Origin: Cellulomonas dongxiuzhuiae
Lineage (GTDB): Bacteria; Actinomycetota; Actinomycetes; Actinomycetales; Cellulomonadaceae
NCBI RefSeq assembly: GCF_018623035.1
Contig: NZ_CP076023.1
Span: forward strand, 2,170,001-2,234,000
Direction: 5' to 3'
Length of the DNA stretch: 64,000 nt
Shown: one piece after another, positions 35,726 through 44,900 of the stretch
How the letters are laid out: the number at the start of each line of letters is the position of its first letter
Position numbering within the stretch: position 1 is the first letter of the stretch
Notes under the pieces: model-generated
What the model saw: only the letters and a program-made list of their open reading frames with translations
Told to the model about the DNA's origin: nothing
Database searches by the model: none
Translations under genes and position numbers: made by a program

Positions 35726-35790
35726 GGGACTGCTGCAGGGCTGGTTGACACTCCATCTGTGGGACGAGGTCCCGCTGGAAGGATGTCGCT

Positions 35791-36074
35791 GTGCCCAAGA
35801 AGTTCCCGCCCGAGTTCAAGCGTGACGTCGTGCGGTCGCCCGCCGTGGCGATCTGAACCACGCCGAGGTCGCTGGCGACTTCGACATCTCGATCGAGTCC
35901 GTCCGGCGGTGGGTGCGCCAGGCCGACATCGACGACGGCGTCGTCGATGGCCAGACGTCCAGTGAGCAGAACGAGCTGGTCCAGCTGCGCCGGGAGAAGC
36001 GCCGGTTGGAGCAGGAGAACGAGATCCTGCGCCGCGCTGCGGCCTACTTCGCCGCCGGCTCGCTCCCAAAATGA
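35791..36074 (+). pseudogene. IS3 orfA (helix-turn-helix protein), frameshifted
   Basis: Starts at GTG 35791 after GGAAGGA with VPKKFPPEFKRDVVR, then runs into TGA. Near 35833-35836 one base, probably a G, is missing: with it the frame reads VARRGDLNHAEVAGDFDISI, ESVRRWVRQADIDDG and a C-terminal leucine-zipper-like LRREKRRLEQENEILRRA, ending SLPK at 36074. The length of 284 nt is one short of a multiple of three, as expected. Its stop overlaps the orfB ATG by 4 nt. Confidence 0.8.
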
Positions 36075-36952
36075 GCTACCCGCTGGTCCGTGACCTGGCC
36101 GCCGAGGGCATCCCGGTGCGGTTGACCTGCGGGGTGCTCGGCCACTCCAGGCAGGCGTACTACGCCTGGCTCGCGCAGCCCGTCAGCGCCCGAGAGCTGC
36201 AGGACGCCTACCTGACCAACGCGCTGATCGACGCCCACGGCGACGACCCGGAGTTTGGCTACCGGTTCCTGACCGACGAGCTCGAGCGCGCCGGGCACGA
36301 CGTCGGCGAACGGCGCGTCTGGAGGCTGTGCTCACAGCAGCGCCTGTGGTCCACCACGGTCCGCAAGGGCCGCCGCGGCGCCGGCAAGTCCCCGGGGCCG
36401 GCGGTCCACGACGACCACGTCCAGCGCAACTTCGCTGCCGCCGAGCCAGACCAGATCTGGGTCACCGACATCACCGAGCACCCCACCGGTGAGGGCAAGC
36501 TCTACTGCTGCGCGATCAAGGACCTGTTCAGCAACCGGATCGTCGGCTACGCGATCGACGAGCGGATGACCGCCCAGCTCGCCGTCACCGCGCTGCGCAC
36601 CGCCGTCGCCAGACGCGCCCCGACCGGTGTCGTGGTGGTGCATTCGGATCGAGGATCCCAGTTCCGAGCACGGACCTTCCGGGCTGTCCTTGCCGCTGCA
36701 GGCCTGCAGGGATCGATGGGACGCGTCGCCTCAGCGGGCGACAACGCGGCCATGGAGTCCTGGAACGCGCTGCTGCAGAAGAATGTCCTGAACCGTCGGC
36801 GCTGGGCCACCCGCGACGACCTGCACGACGCGATCGTCTTCTGGATCGAGCGGACCTACAACCGTCGTCGCCGCCAGCGCGCCCTCGGCAAGCTCACCCC
36901 CGTCGAGTTCGAGCTCGCCTTCACCGCCCAGAACGCCGCCCTTGCGGCATGA
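36071..36952 (+). CDS. IS3-family transposase OrfB (rve integrase core)
   Basis: A 293-residue DDE transposase, intact. Seen: HTH_21 region YRFLTDELERAGHDVGERRV, then catalytic Asp in WVTDITEHPTGEGKLYC, second Asp in VVVHSDRGSQFRARTF and Glu in NAAMESWNALLQKNVLNRRR, closing with FWIERTYNRRRRQRALGKLT. It starts at ATG 36071, overlapping the orfA stop. Because orfA is broken, a functional OrfAB is doubtful unless another copy supplies OrfA. Confidence 0.94.
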   Translation: MSYPLVRDLAAEGIPVRLTCGVLGHSRQAYYAWLAQPVSARELQDAYLTNALIDAHGDDPEFGYRFLTDELERAGHDVGERRVWRLCSQQRLWSTTVRKGRRGAGKSPGPAVHDDHVQRNFAAAEPDQIWVTDITEHPTGEGKLYCCAIKDLFSNRIVGYAIDERMTAQLAVTALRTAVARRAPTGVVVVHSDRGSQFRARTFRAVLAAAGLQGSMGRVASAGDNAAMESWNALLQKNVLNRRRWATRDDLHDAIVFWIERTYNRRRRQRALGKLTPVEFELAFTAQNAALAA

Positions 36953-36992
36953 TCGCCACTCACCCGGTGTCAACCGACCCTGCAGCAGTCCC

Positions 36993-37150
36993 TCGTCCGC
37001 TTCGTTGATTGCTTCGTAGGGCAGGCCGAACTGTGTGAGCTGCCGCAGCTGGGCCAGGGTCTCGGTGACGGGACGTGTCGTTTCGTCGGTGATGGTCTGC
37101 TGCGACGCCCACGGGAGGTCGTGTCGTTCCAGAGTTTCGGGATGCTCCAT
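36993..37150 (-). pseudogene. 5' part of patatin-partner gene, split by IS3
   Basis: Encodes the first ~52 residues: MEHPETLERHDLPWASQQTI, then TRPVTETLAQLRQLTQFGLP and YEAINEAD, before the IS3 end. The ATG at 37150 lies 47 nt after the stop of the patatin gene, so the two formed an operon. The frame continues exactly into the fragment at 34813-35722. Function unknown. Confidence 0.72.
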
Positions 37151-37197
37151 TGCGATGTCCCTGCACCTCGTTGTGCCCGGCTGGTGGGGTTCTGCGT

Positions 37198-39174
37198 TCA
37201 GATCGGTGGGATGCGTCGAAGCGATCCGGCGCGGCTCGGCGCGCTGGCCAGCTTCGTGGCTGCCTTGGGCCCCGCGTCGGCAACGGCTTGCGCGGCGCGG
37301 TCGAGTGCCGCGCTCAGAACATCGGCGAGGTCCTGTGTCGCCGCATCGTCGATGGCGTAGCTCGTGGCTTGCTTCGTGGGCCTGGCTTGGCGTCCGCGGG
37401 CGTACGCGTTGAGCCAGTCCGGCAGCGTGGCAAGCAGAGCGCGCAAGCGGACCCGGTAGTGGTTCTCCCAGGCGTTCGCTCCCTTGAGGTCGACCACGGG
37501 CTTGGTGAACCGTTCGGCCATGATCGCGGCGGCGACCTTTCCCCGTTCGGCGAGGCGGTCGATGAGCCTGTTCGGCATCCTGAGGTTCATGCCACCTTCG
37601 GCTTTGCTCTGCAGGATGCGCACGATGCGGTCGCGGTAGCCGGGCGCTGTCACGTAGGAGCTGTCCTGCCAGTTCCGTGCCGTATTGAACGCTCCGCTGG
37701 CGAACGCGCCGACTGCGGCGAATCCTCGTTCTGGCATCTTCGCGTTCGTCGCCCGCATGCCGTCGTAGTTGTCGTCGGCGTACACGATGTTGCCCCTTTG
37801 CTCCAGGGCGGGCTCGTCCTGGCGGGGCGGCAGGTTGCCGAGGTTGATGGCTAGCGTCGGGCGGGCGGGCAGCGGGGAGTCAAACAGGTAGATCGGGAAG
37901 TTGCTGCACAGCCCGCCGTCGGAGAACCACAGCTTGACGAACTCCAGCCCACGCTCAGGGGCGTCGGTGCGAGCCTTGCGTGCGGCCCGGAACGCTTCTC
38001 GAGCGGCGCAGGACGCCTCGGAGCTCCACTCGATCGTCCACAGCGGGATGGCCGATATGAGCAACGGAAAGCTCAAGGACAGGCGTGTGGCGACGATGAC
38101 CGGCAGGTGCTTGGCGGCCGGAAGCCGGCGCAGCTTCGGGTTGTGGTTCAGGGCCACCTGCTCTTCCCATTGCCATTGCGGGATGTCGATGTCGTCGCCG
38201 GGGTCATCGAGGTCGAGCTGAGTGGGTGTGGCTCCGTACTTCTCTAGTGCGGCCATCACGTGCGGCGGGAAGAGCGTTGCCCACACCTCGGGGTCGTAGA
38301 AGAACGTCCGTGCGTCCCACGGCATCTCGTACGGCCGCGCTTGGCTCAGGCAGGTGCTGATCATCCGCAGGTCGACTTTGCGGTCGGCCGCGGGACACCA
38401 CGTGCTGACGGTCTGCCCTGTCCACAGGTTGCCGAAGGTGAGGGGTTCGCCGCCGGGCGGTATGCCGGCGAGCGTCTCGATCTTCTCCGCGAGCCAGTCC
38501 GTGAGTCCGGGCTCGCCGTCAACGCCCAGTCCCCGGCAGATGCCGAACAAGTTCTCCGGGACCGCCTGCGTCAGCAGACCGATGGCGCGTACGCCTACGG
38601 CGGCAGCCCATCCGATCGCGGCCAGGAGCAGCCCAGCGCCGATGAGCAGCCAGCCTGTCAGCCCGAGGTTCAGGGTGCCCACGACGACCAGAGCCAATCC
38701 GGGGGCCAGCCCGAGCAAGGTCGCGACAGGGAATGCCCGCACGACGGACCAGAGAAGGCGCGGGACGCGACTGGACTTGCGTGCGGACGGTGCACTACTG
38801 GGATCTGGGGGGTCCGTCACGGGCGGTGGCGTGGTCGCGGTGAGCATGAGGTCGAGCAGGGGACGGGTGCGCGGCTGGGCTTGGAACATCCGCGCGAGTC
38901 CGCCGTCCTTGAGCTCGTCCGGGAGGCGGTCCAGGTGGACGAACCCGTCGGACTTGCGGCCGAACTCGGCGGCAGCTCCCAGGGCCGCTCCGATCGCGCC
39001 GGCGGACGCACCACCCAGTCCCCGGAATCGGTAGGTCGCTGCCAGCTCGGCGAGCGCTCGCGGGTAGATGACCCCGGAGGCGATCCCGCCCTTCATCACG
39101 ACGTCACAATCGAGCTTTGGGCCGGCGTAGCGGTCTGCTTGCGCTGCTGCGGCGTGAACTGGTCCTGCCGTCAC
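37198..39174 (-). CDS. Patatin-like phospholipase with internal transmembrane hairpin
   Basis: A 658-residue protein with a patatin fold: oxyanion-hole region MKGGIASGVIYPRAL (residues ~27-41), nucleophile elbow GGASAGAIGA (GxSxG, Ser57) and the catalytic Asp in FSDGGLCSNFP (Asp421). The family hydrolyses acyl esters of membrane lipids. Between Ser and Asp is a large insert with two hydrophobic helices (about 148-168 and 172-195), so it is probably anchored in the membrane. GTG 39174 follows GGGGGTGG. Its immediate partner gene is broken by IS3. Patatins occur as toxins, secreted effectors and CBASS effectors; no cyclase is encoded here, so the role is open. Confidence 0.85.
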   Translation of the reverse strand: MTAGPVHAAAAQADRYAGPKLDCDVVMKGGIASGVIYPRALAELAATYRFRGLGGASAGAIGAALGAAAEFGRKSDGFVHLDRLPDELKDGGLARMFQAQPRTRPLLDLMLTATTPPPVTDPPDPSSAPSARKSSRVPRLLWSVVRAFPVATLLGLAPGLALVVVGTLNLGLTGWLLIGAGLLLAAIGWAAAVGVRAIGLLTQAVPENLFGICRGLGVDGEPGLTDWLAEKIETLAGIPPGGEPLTFGNLWTGQTVSTWCPAADRKVDLRMISTCLSQARPYEMPWDARTFFYDPEVWATLFPPHVMAALEKYGATPTQLDLDDPGDDIDIPQWQWEEQVALNHNPKLRRLPAAKHLPVIVATRLSLSFPLLISAIPLWTIEWSSEASCAAREAFRAARKARTDAPERGLEFVKLWFSDGGLCSNFPIYLFDSPLPARPTLAINLGNLPPRQDEPALEQRGNIVYADDNYDGMRATNAKMPERGFAAVGAFASGAFNTARNWQDSSYVTAPGYRDRIVRILQSKAEGGMNLRMPNRLIDRLAERGKVAAAIMAERFTKPVVDLKGANAWENHYRVRLRALLATLPDWLNAYARGRQARPTKQATSYAIDDAATQDLADVLSAALDRAAQAVADAGPKAATKLASAPSRAGSLRRIPPI

Positions 39175-39403
39175 CTGGCCACCCCCTGATGGCTGCGGAA
39201 AGCGACCCCGTCTGCATCGACGGATCCCGCAGCCGAGCGCCTCGGCCCGCGTCCTCCACAGTTCTCCCGCTGCGGGTGCGCCGTCAAGACCTTGCGTCTA
39301 GGCGGCACCGCATCCGCGGCTCGCTCGAGCTGGTTGGGGGCTACCGGGGCGAGGCCGGACGGGACGCCGGTCGCTGCAGGTAGTGCAGTGATATGTCGCC
39401 TGC

Positions 39404-39541
39404 GGGTTCGCGTGGTTCGGGAACTCCGTCGCTCTCGATGGGAACACGCGGGCTGTCGGCGCCCAGGCGACGCAGGGCTTCCGCGGCGCGGTCCACGTGT
39501 GCACCCGCGCCGGTGAGGTCTGGATGCTGGCGTGGACAAGG
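39404..39541 (+). pseudogene. Fragment of an FG-GAP repeat protein
   Basis: One frame reads GFAWFGNSVALDGNTRAVGA, then GFRGAVHVCTRAGEVWMLAW, which matches the FG-GAP repeat pattern (FGxSVALxGNTAVVGA followed by GAVYVFTRxGxxW). There is no start, no neighbouring repeat and the frame is lost on both sides, so it is a stranded piece of a larger surface-type protein. Confidence 0.55.
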
Positions 39542-39554
39542 CGAAGGAACGCAA

Positions 39555-39735
39555 TGCCGCGGACGCGCCGAAGTCGAAGCCGAGTCGATCGCCTACGTCG
39601 TATTCGCCAGCGCCGGCCTCGACCCGGTCTACTCGCTGCCCTACATCGCCGGCTGGTCCGACGGGCCACCCAGACGCGTTGCGTTTGAGCGCTACTCAAG
39701 TGCTCACCGTCGCCCGCTCGATTGGCATTCGCGAC
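39555..39735 (+). pseudogene. Fragment of an ArdC-like (zincin) antirestriction protein
   Basis: CRGRAEVEAESIAYVVFASA and GLDPVYSLPYIAGWSDG in one frame, followed after a shift near 39660 by HPDALRLSATQVLTVARSI. This resembles the EVEAESVAYVV...YVAGWA segment of ArdC-type plasmid/ICE proteins, where the Glu and neighbouring residues belong to the zincin domain. No start or N-terminal domain remains. Sign of a past mobile element. Confidence 0.5.
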
Positions 39736-39988
39736 GTGCCGAGGTACGGCACGAGAAGCTTGTGGGCCGGATTTGGGATCCGCGACGATGTCGAGCCTGG
39801 CCCAGGACGGGCTCCGGCACCGGATCTCTGGTGAGCCGCCAAGGCTCTAGCGGAGGCTCTGGTGTGCGCAACCTCGTTCCCCCTGGCACGCCCGACGCGC
39901 ACTCAGGCAGGTGCCGCGTGGCGTCCGTACGGAGCCGGGTGAGAGAGTGGGACTGCTCGTCAGTGATCGCCTCGCCGGAGGTGCAGCG

Positions 39989-40801
39989 TTGTCCTACGTC
40001 GGTTCCGATGCTTGGTGCCGGAGCACGGCAGGCGTGCTGCGACCTCGCGACAAGGCCGAGCTTGTTCGACTGGCAGCCGTGCTGGCTGTGTCTCAACTTC
40101 CCGGCTATGCGTTGTACCGCCTCCGCGTGCCCCCCGTCCGACCGCGAGGCACTTTCCAGTTCGCGGAACCGGACGGGGTCGCTGCGAGGACTGCGCGAAG
40201 TCAGCTTGCCGCTATCGCCGAGCCGTACCTGGTGAACCACAGCCTGCGCACGTATCTGTTGAGCAAGTTCATCGGCGAGCGCACAGACCGGGAGTTCGAC
40301 TGCGAGCTGCTTTACGTGGCGAGCCTCGCGCACGACGTCGGGATCCTCGACGCGGGCACGACTGCGACGGGCGATGCACCTTGCTTCTCGATTCGGAGCG
40401 CCGACTGGGCAACTGCCATCGCACGCAGCGCAGGGTGGGAGGAAAGCCGCATCACGCGCCTCCGAGATGCCATTACGCTCAACCTCAATGGCATGGTTGC
40501 TAGAAGGCAAGGTGTCGAAGCACACCACTTGATGCGGGGCGTCCTCGTCGATGTCGTCGGCTTCTACGCCTGGCGGGTCCCGCGCACGGCTCTTGCCGGC
40601 CTGTACGAGAGATTTCCGTTGCTGGATCAGCGGCCCGAGCTGTCGTCCGCTTTCGTGGTCGAGGGCGACCGACACCCGCTCTGCCGCGCACACTTCTCGA
40701 TCGCGTGCGGTTTCGGGTTCTGGATGCGGCATGCTCCGCAGCCGCCTCCGCCCCATGACTCACCCGGCGGAGTCGAGGTTTCGCGGCGCTCGGGCGACTA
40801 G
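39989..40801 (+). CDS. HD-domain protein
   Basis: A 270-residue protein with an HD metal-dependent phosphohydrolase-type domain: NHSLRTYLLSKFIGERTDRE (His, residue ~84), ELLYVASLAHDVGILDAG (HD pair at ~114) and the later ITLNLNGMVARRQGVEAHHL. The arrangement is like the cyanamide-hydratase/HD subgroup. TTG 39989 is taken because GGAGG sits 7 nt before it; GTG 39911 would add 26 residues without a ribosome site. Substrate unknown. Neighbours are remnants, so context gives no help. Confidence 0.7.
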   Translation: MSYVGSDAWCRSTAGVLRPRDKAELVRLAAVLAVSQLPGYALYRLRVPPVRPRGTFQFAEPDGVAARTARSQLAAIAEPYLVNHSLRTYLLSKFIGERTDREFDCELLYVASLAHDVGILDAGTTATGDAPCFSIRSADWATAIARSAGWEESRITRLRDAITLNLNGMVARRQGVEAHHLMRGVLVDVVGFYAWRVPRTALAGLYERFPLLDQRPELSSAFVVEGDRHPLCRAHFSIACGFGFWMRHAPQPPPPHDSPGGVEVSRRSGD

Positions 40802-41034
40802 CGGGTCGGCATGCTCGCGCGCAGATCGGCGCCAAGCAGCGCCCTAGCCACCCGCGGCCAGCAGGTTCGTGAGGTCCTTGAGGTTCACGACCGCCTCTGG
40901 GCATGACTCAATGGCCCTTGACACGCGTGGGTGGGGCGGGCATTGACGTCGGCAAGGGCCCCCGCTCGCTGCGGCGCGTCTTGCGCAGGAGTGCGCGCAA
41001 CCCTCCCTTGTCCCGATGGATCAAGGAGGAGCGA

Positions 41035-41245
41035 TGCACCCTGCTGAAGAGAATGAGCGACACGAAAACGTGCAGCCCTGAGGATGTGTGGCCGAGCTCC
41101 TGGGGACATCCGGATGGTGGGTGCGTGAACAGGTGCGCCGTGGTCGCGTCGAGCACCTACGTCTCGTGGTCGCCGGACCCGGTTCACGCAGAAGCAGGTA
41201 GACCAGCTCGTCGAGCTCGCCACCGTCCAGCGCAGATTGGCGCCG
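41035..41245 (+). pseudogene. Excisionase-like helix-turn-helix gene, decayed
   Basis: GGAGG-GCG-ATG starts a frame at 41035 (MHPAEENERHENVQP) that hits an in-frame TGA, then continues VAELLGTSGWWVREQVRRGR and VEHLRL; two bases later the frame shifts (near 41160) to GRRTRFTQKQVDQLVELATV. Together these form the winged-HTH of AlpA/Xis-type excisionases (VAELLG.S..WVREQVR.GR..HLR.GRRTRFT). One stop and one frameshift inactivate it. It points to former mobility of the island. The 230 bp before it hold no recognisable gene. Confidence 0.65.
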
Positions 41246-41383
41246 TCCCCGCAGATGCGGGCGCCCACTAATGCTGGGGCGACTCTCGGAGCTACCCAAC
41301 GGTCCGGCATTCGACACATTTCGGGAGGTCGCCACTCCCCCGAGCCAACGGGATCGAGGCGCCGTCCCCGGCGGGGGTGGCAC

Positions 41384-41740
41384 CGACCGATCCAGATCGA
41401 CGACATCCCACGAGGCCCAACGGAACCGCAGGTCACGGCGCTAGCCGAAGAGCATGGCCTGACGCGTAGCGGGATTGCGCCCTTCCGCTCATCCGAGCCC
41501 CTGCGGGTGCGCTTGAGCGCTGTACCTGATGTGTGCGACGCAGGCGGCCTAAGTGGACTCTCATCCGGCGAGCGACGTGTGATGTCAGTCGTCGTTGCCC
41601 TCGCGGACCCGACAGGCAATTCTCGGCTCGACGTGGCCGATCTCATGTCCGGCGTCGATCGCAGTCACGCGGACCTCGCCCTGCCGCTCTGTCACACGCC
41701 TCCGGCAGCCACGAAGGGTCGACGGCGAATGGGTCATGTA
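41384..41740 (+). pseudogene. Remnant of an unknown actinobacterial gene before the Tc locus
   Basis: PQVTALAEEHGLTRSGIAPF, SAVPDVCDAGGLSGLSSGER, ADPTGNSRLDVADLMSGVDR and SHADLAL are continuous in one frame; then a base seems lost near 41685 and AALSHASGSHEGS follows in the next frame. The composition looks like true coding DNA, but no start or intact frame exists. Family not known. From here to the toxin start at 41913 nothing else is recognised. Confidence 0.4.
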
Positions 41741-41912
41741 GAGGATCGTCGCCCCGGCGAAGCCGCGCCGGGAGAGGTGCTGGCTCACCGCACGGATGGG
41801 CGTCGGCGCGGATGCTCCTTGACGCGGGCAGCCGATGGGTGGAGCGTCACCACCATCGTTGGTACTTGATCCGTGGTGCGGTCCCATTGGGCAGCGCGCC
41901 GCAAGGGGGGCC

Positions 41913-44900
41913 ATGAACCGCGGACATCCTGTCGGCACGCCCACGCCCGACACTCAGGCGGGAGTATCGCCGCCGCCGCAATCTCTGTCCCTCCCGCGAG
42001 GCGGCGCCATTCGCGGCATGGGCGAGAAGTTCGCGGCCAATCCGGCGACGGGAACCGGCTCACTCACCCTCCCGCTGCCGCTGAGTCCGGGCCGGGGGGG
42101 CGGCCAACCCCAGATCACCCTGAGCTACGACTCCGGCGGGGGCAACGGCCCCTTCGGTCTGGGCTGGAGCCTGGACGTGCCGGCGGTGACCCGGAAGACC
42201 GACAAAGGCCTGCCGACCTACGACGACGCCGCCGAGTCCGACGTCTTCACGCTGGCTCGGTCCGAGGACCTCGTCCCTGCCTACCGCCTTCGGCCGGACC
42301 GCACCGTCAAGCGGGACGCCAGCGGGCGTGCGGTGCGTGATGTCGAGGAGCGGGGCGGTTACCGGGTCGCGCGGTACCGGTCCCGCACGGAGCGCACGTT
42401 CTCGCGCGTCGAGCGCTGGACCAACATCACCGATGCCGCCGATGTCTTCTGGCGCGTCGTGTCGCGCGACAACGTCGCGTCCGTCTTCGGCCGGGATACC
42501 GGCTCCCGCATCACCGACCCCGCTGACCCTGCACGGATCTTCAGCTGGCTGCTCAGCGAGACGTCGGATGATCGCGGCAACGTCGTGGAGTACATCTACC
42601 GCGGCGAGGACGGGTCGGGGGTCGACCTCAGCGACTCGTACGAGTCAGCCGAGCGCTTGGCGCAGTGCACGGCGAACCGGTACCTCAAGGAAATCCGATA
42701 CGGCAACGTGGTATCTCGGCTGCATCCCGACCCGCCCTCGGACGCAGCCGGACGGTGGCACTACCGCGTGGTCCTGGACTACGGCGAGGGGCACCTGGAG
42801 CACCTATCAGCGGACCCTGGCCGGCCCGAAAACGAGCAGCTGTCGAGGCTTCGCGCGTCACCGACGGCCGGCACCCAGGCCCCGATGCGCCCTGACCCGT
42901 TCTCGAGCTACCGAGCGGGATTCGAGCTGCGCACCTACCGGCGGTGCAAGGCAGTGCTGATGTTCCACGCCGAGATGCCCGGCACGGACGGCTTACCCTT
43001 CCTGGTCCGGGCCCTCGAGCTCGGATACGACGACGCGCCGGCGGGGCTAACCACGCGGGAGCTCCTCACCCATCCCGGCAGCACCCCGTTCGCCTCCGTG
43101 CTGACCTCGGTCACCGAGCATGGCGTCGTGCGGCCGTCAGACCCGGTCGTCGCGGGACCCGACGCGTCCACCTGGACGACCTACGTCCGGCAGTCGCTGC
43201 CGCCCGTCAGGATGCGGTACGCACGACCGCCCGTCCAGCGCGAGGTGCACAGGCTGCCGCCGGAGAGCGAACACCCCCGCCCTTTCGGCTCGTCGGGCGC
43301 CACGACCTGGGTGGACCTCGATGGCGACGGCATACCTGGGGTGCTGTGCGACAAGGCCGGCGCGCTGTGGTACCAGCGAAACGAGGGTGGCGGACGGCTG
43401 GCTGCCCCCACCCTCCAGAGCACTCGACCCGCTGGCGGCCTCGAGGGCGGTCGCCAGCTGCTCGACCTGGGGGCCGACGGGCACCTGGACCTGGTGGACC
43501 TGGAGGGCCCCACCCCGGGCTTCCACGAGCGGACGACGGACGGGAGCTGGGCCCCCCACCGGGCATTCGCCTCCCTACCGGTGCTCGACTGGACCCAAGC
43601 CACGCTCGACTTCGCGGACCTCACCGGTGACGGATACGCCGACGTGCTGCTCACCGATCCCGATCGAGAGGTCTGGTTCCCGTCGCTCGCCGAAGACGGT
43701 TTCGGCCCGGCACGCCGGGTGATGCGGGCACAGCCGTCGGGGGCAGAGCCGTTCGCGATCGAACCAAGCAATGATGCGGCCCTGCGCGTCGTGGACCTGA
43801 CCGGTGACGGGCTCGGTGACCTCGTCCGAGTGCGCGACGGGGAGATCTGCTACTGGCCCAACCTCGGACACGGCCGGTTCGGCCGCAAGGTCGTGATGGG
43901 CAACCCCCCGCACCTGGGCGCTGACGAGCCGTTCGACCCGGCGCGCGTCCTCTTCGCCGACCTCGACGGGACCGGTGCGAGCGATATCGTCCTGCTCCGC
44001 CGAGGCGGTGCGGAGCTGTGGTTCAACCGGTCCGGCAACTCCTGGTCCGACCCCGTGCCCCTGGGCGGCTTCGCGGTGCCTGACGGCGTGTCGTCCGTCG
44101 TGGTGGCGGACCTGCTGGGTCGCGGCAGTCCGTGCGTCGTCCGGTCGTCGTCGCTTCCCGCGGACGCGGGCGCACCGGTGACATACGTCGACGTCTTCGG
44201 TGGTCGGAAGCCCTACCTGCTCGTCGGCGTGGCGAACGGCCGCGGCGCCGAGACGGAGATCACCTACGTGCCGTCGACCGACTTCGCGCTCCGCGACCGC
44301 GCCGAGGGCAGCCCGTGGCTGACCCGGCTCCCATTCCCCGTCCACGTCGTTGAGCGCGTGGAGACGGCCGACCGGATCAGCGGAAGCAGGTTCATCACCC
44401 GATACGAGTACGCCCACGGACTCTACGAGGATCGCGAGTTCCGCGGTTTCGGCCGGGTCGATCAATTCGACTCCGCCGAGCGGGATGCGGGCGACGGGTC
44501 CCCGCCCGCCGACGGGGTGGTCGCCACGTCGCCTCCACCGGTGCTCACCCGGACGTGGTTCCACACCGGCGCGTACCTCGACCGCGACCGCATCTCCACG
44601 CTCTACGCCGGCACGGTCTTGGAGCCGGGTGAGTATTACCGCGAGCCGGGGCTCACCGGCGCCGCCGTGCTGGAGCGCCTGCTCGACGACACCCCGCTAC
44701 CGCCGGGGCTGAACGTGTGGGACGAGTCCGAGGCCTGCCGTGCCCTTCGCGGGGCCATGTTGCGCCAGGAGGTCTTCGCCCTCGACGGCACCGACGGAGC
44801 GGGCTTCCCGTTCGGCCACCCCTATCTCGTCGTCGAGCAGAACTTCACGCTGCGACGCGAGCAGCCACGCGAGAACAACCGGCACGCCGTGTTCTTCGCC

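Larger units (their letters stand above)
35726..36992 (+). mobile_element. IS3-family insertion sequence (1,267 bp) with 3-bp target duplication
   Basis: The ends are inverted repeats: GGGACTGCTGCAGGG then, after two differing bases, GGTTGACAC on the left, and the inverse on the right. The element is flanked by TCG at 35723-35725 and 36993-36995, a direct 3-bp target duplication typical of IS3. It contains orfA (frameshifted) and an intact orfB on the plus strand. It lies inside a minus-strand gene whose reading frame is restored when the element is removed, which fixes both ends. Confidence 0.93.

Noticed and set aside
37198..39174. Patatin as a CBASS effector
   Set aside because: No cGAS/DncV-like nucleotidyltransferase, ubiquitin-like or HORMA/TRIP13 gene is found near it.
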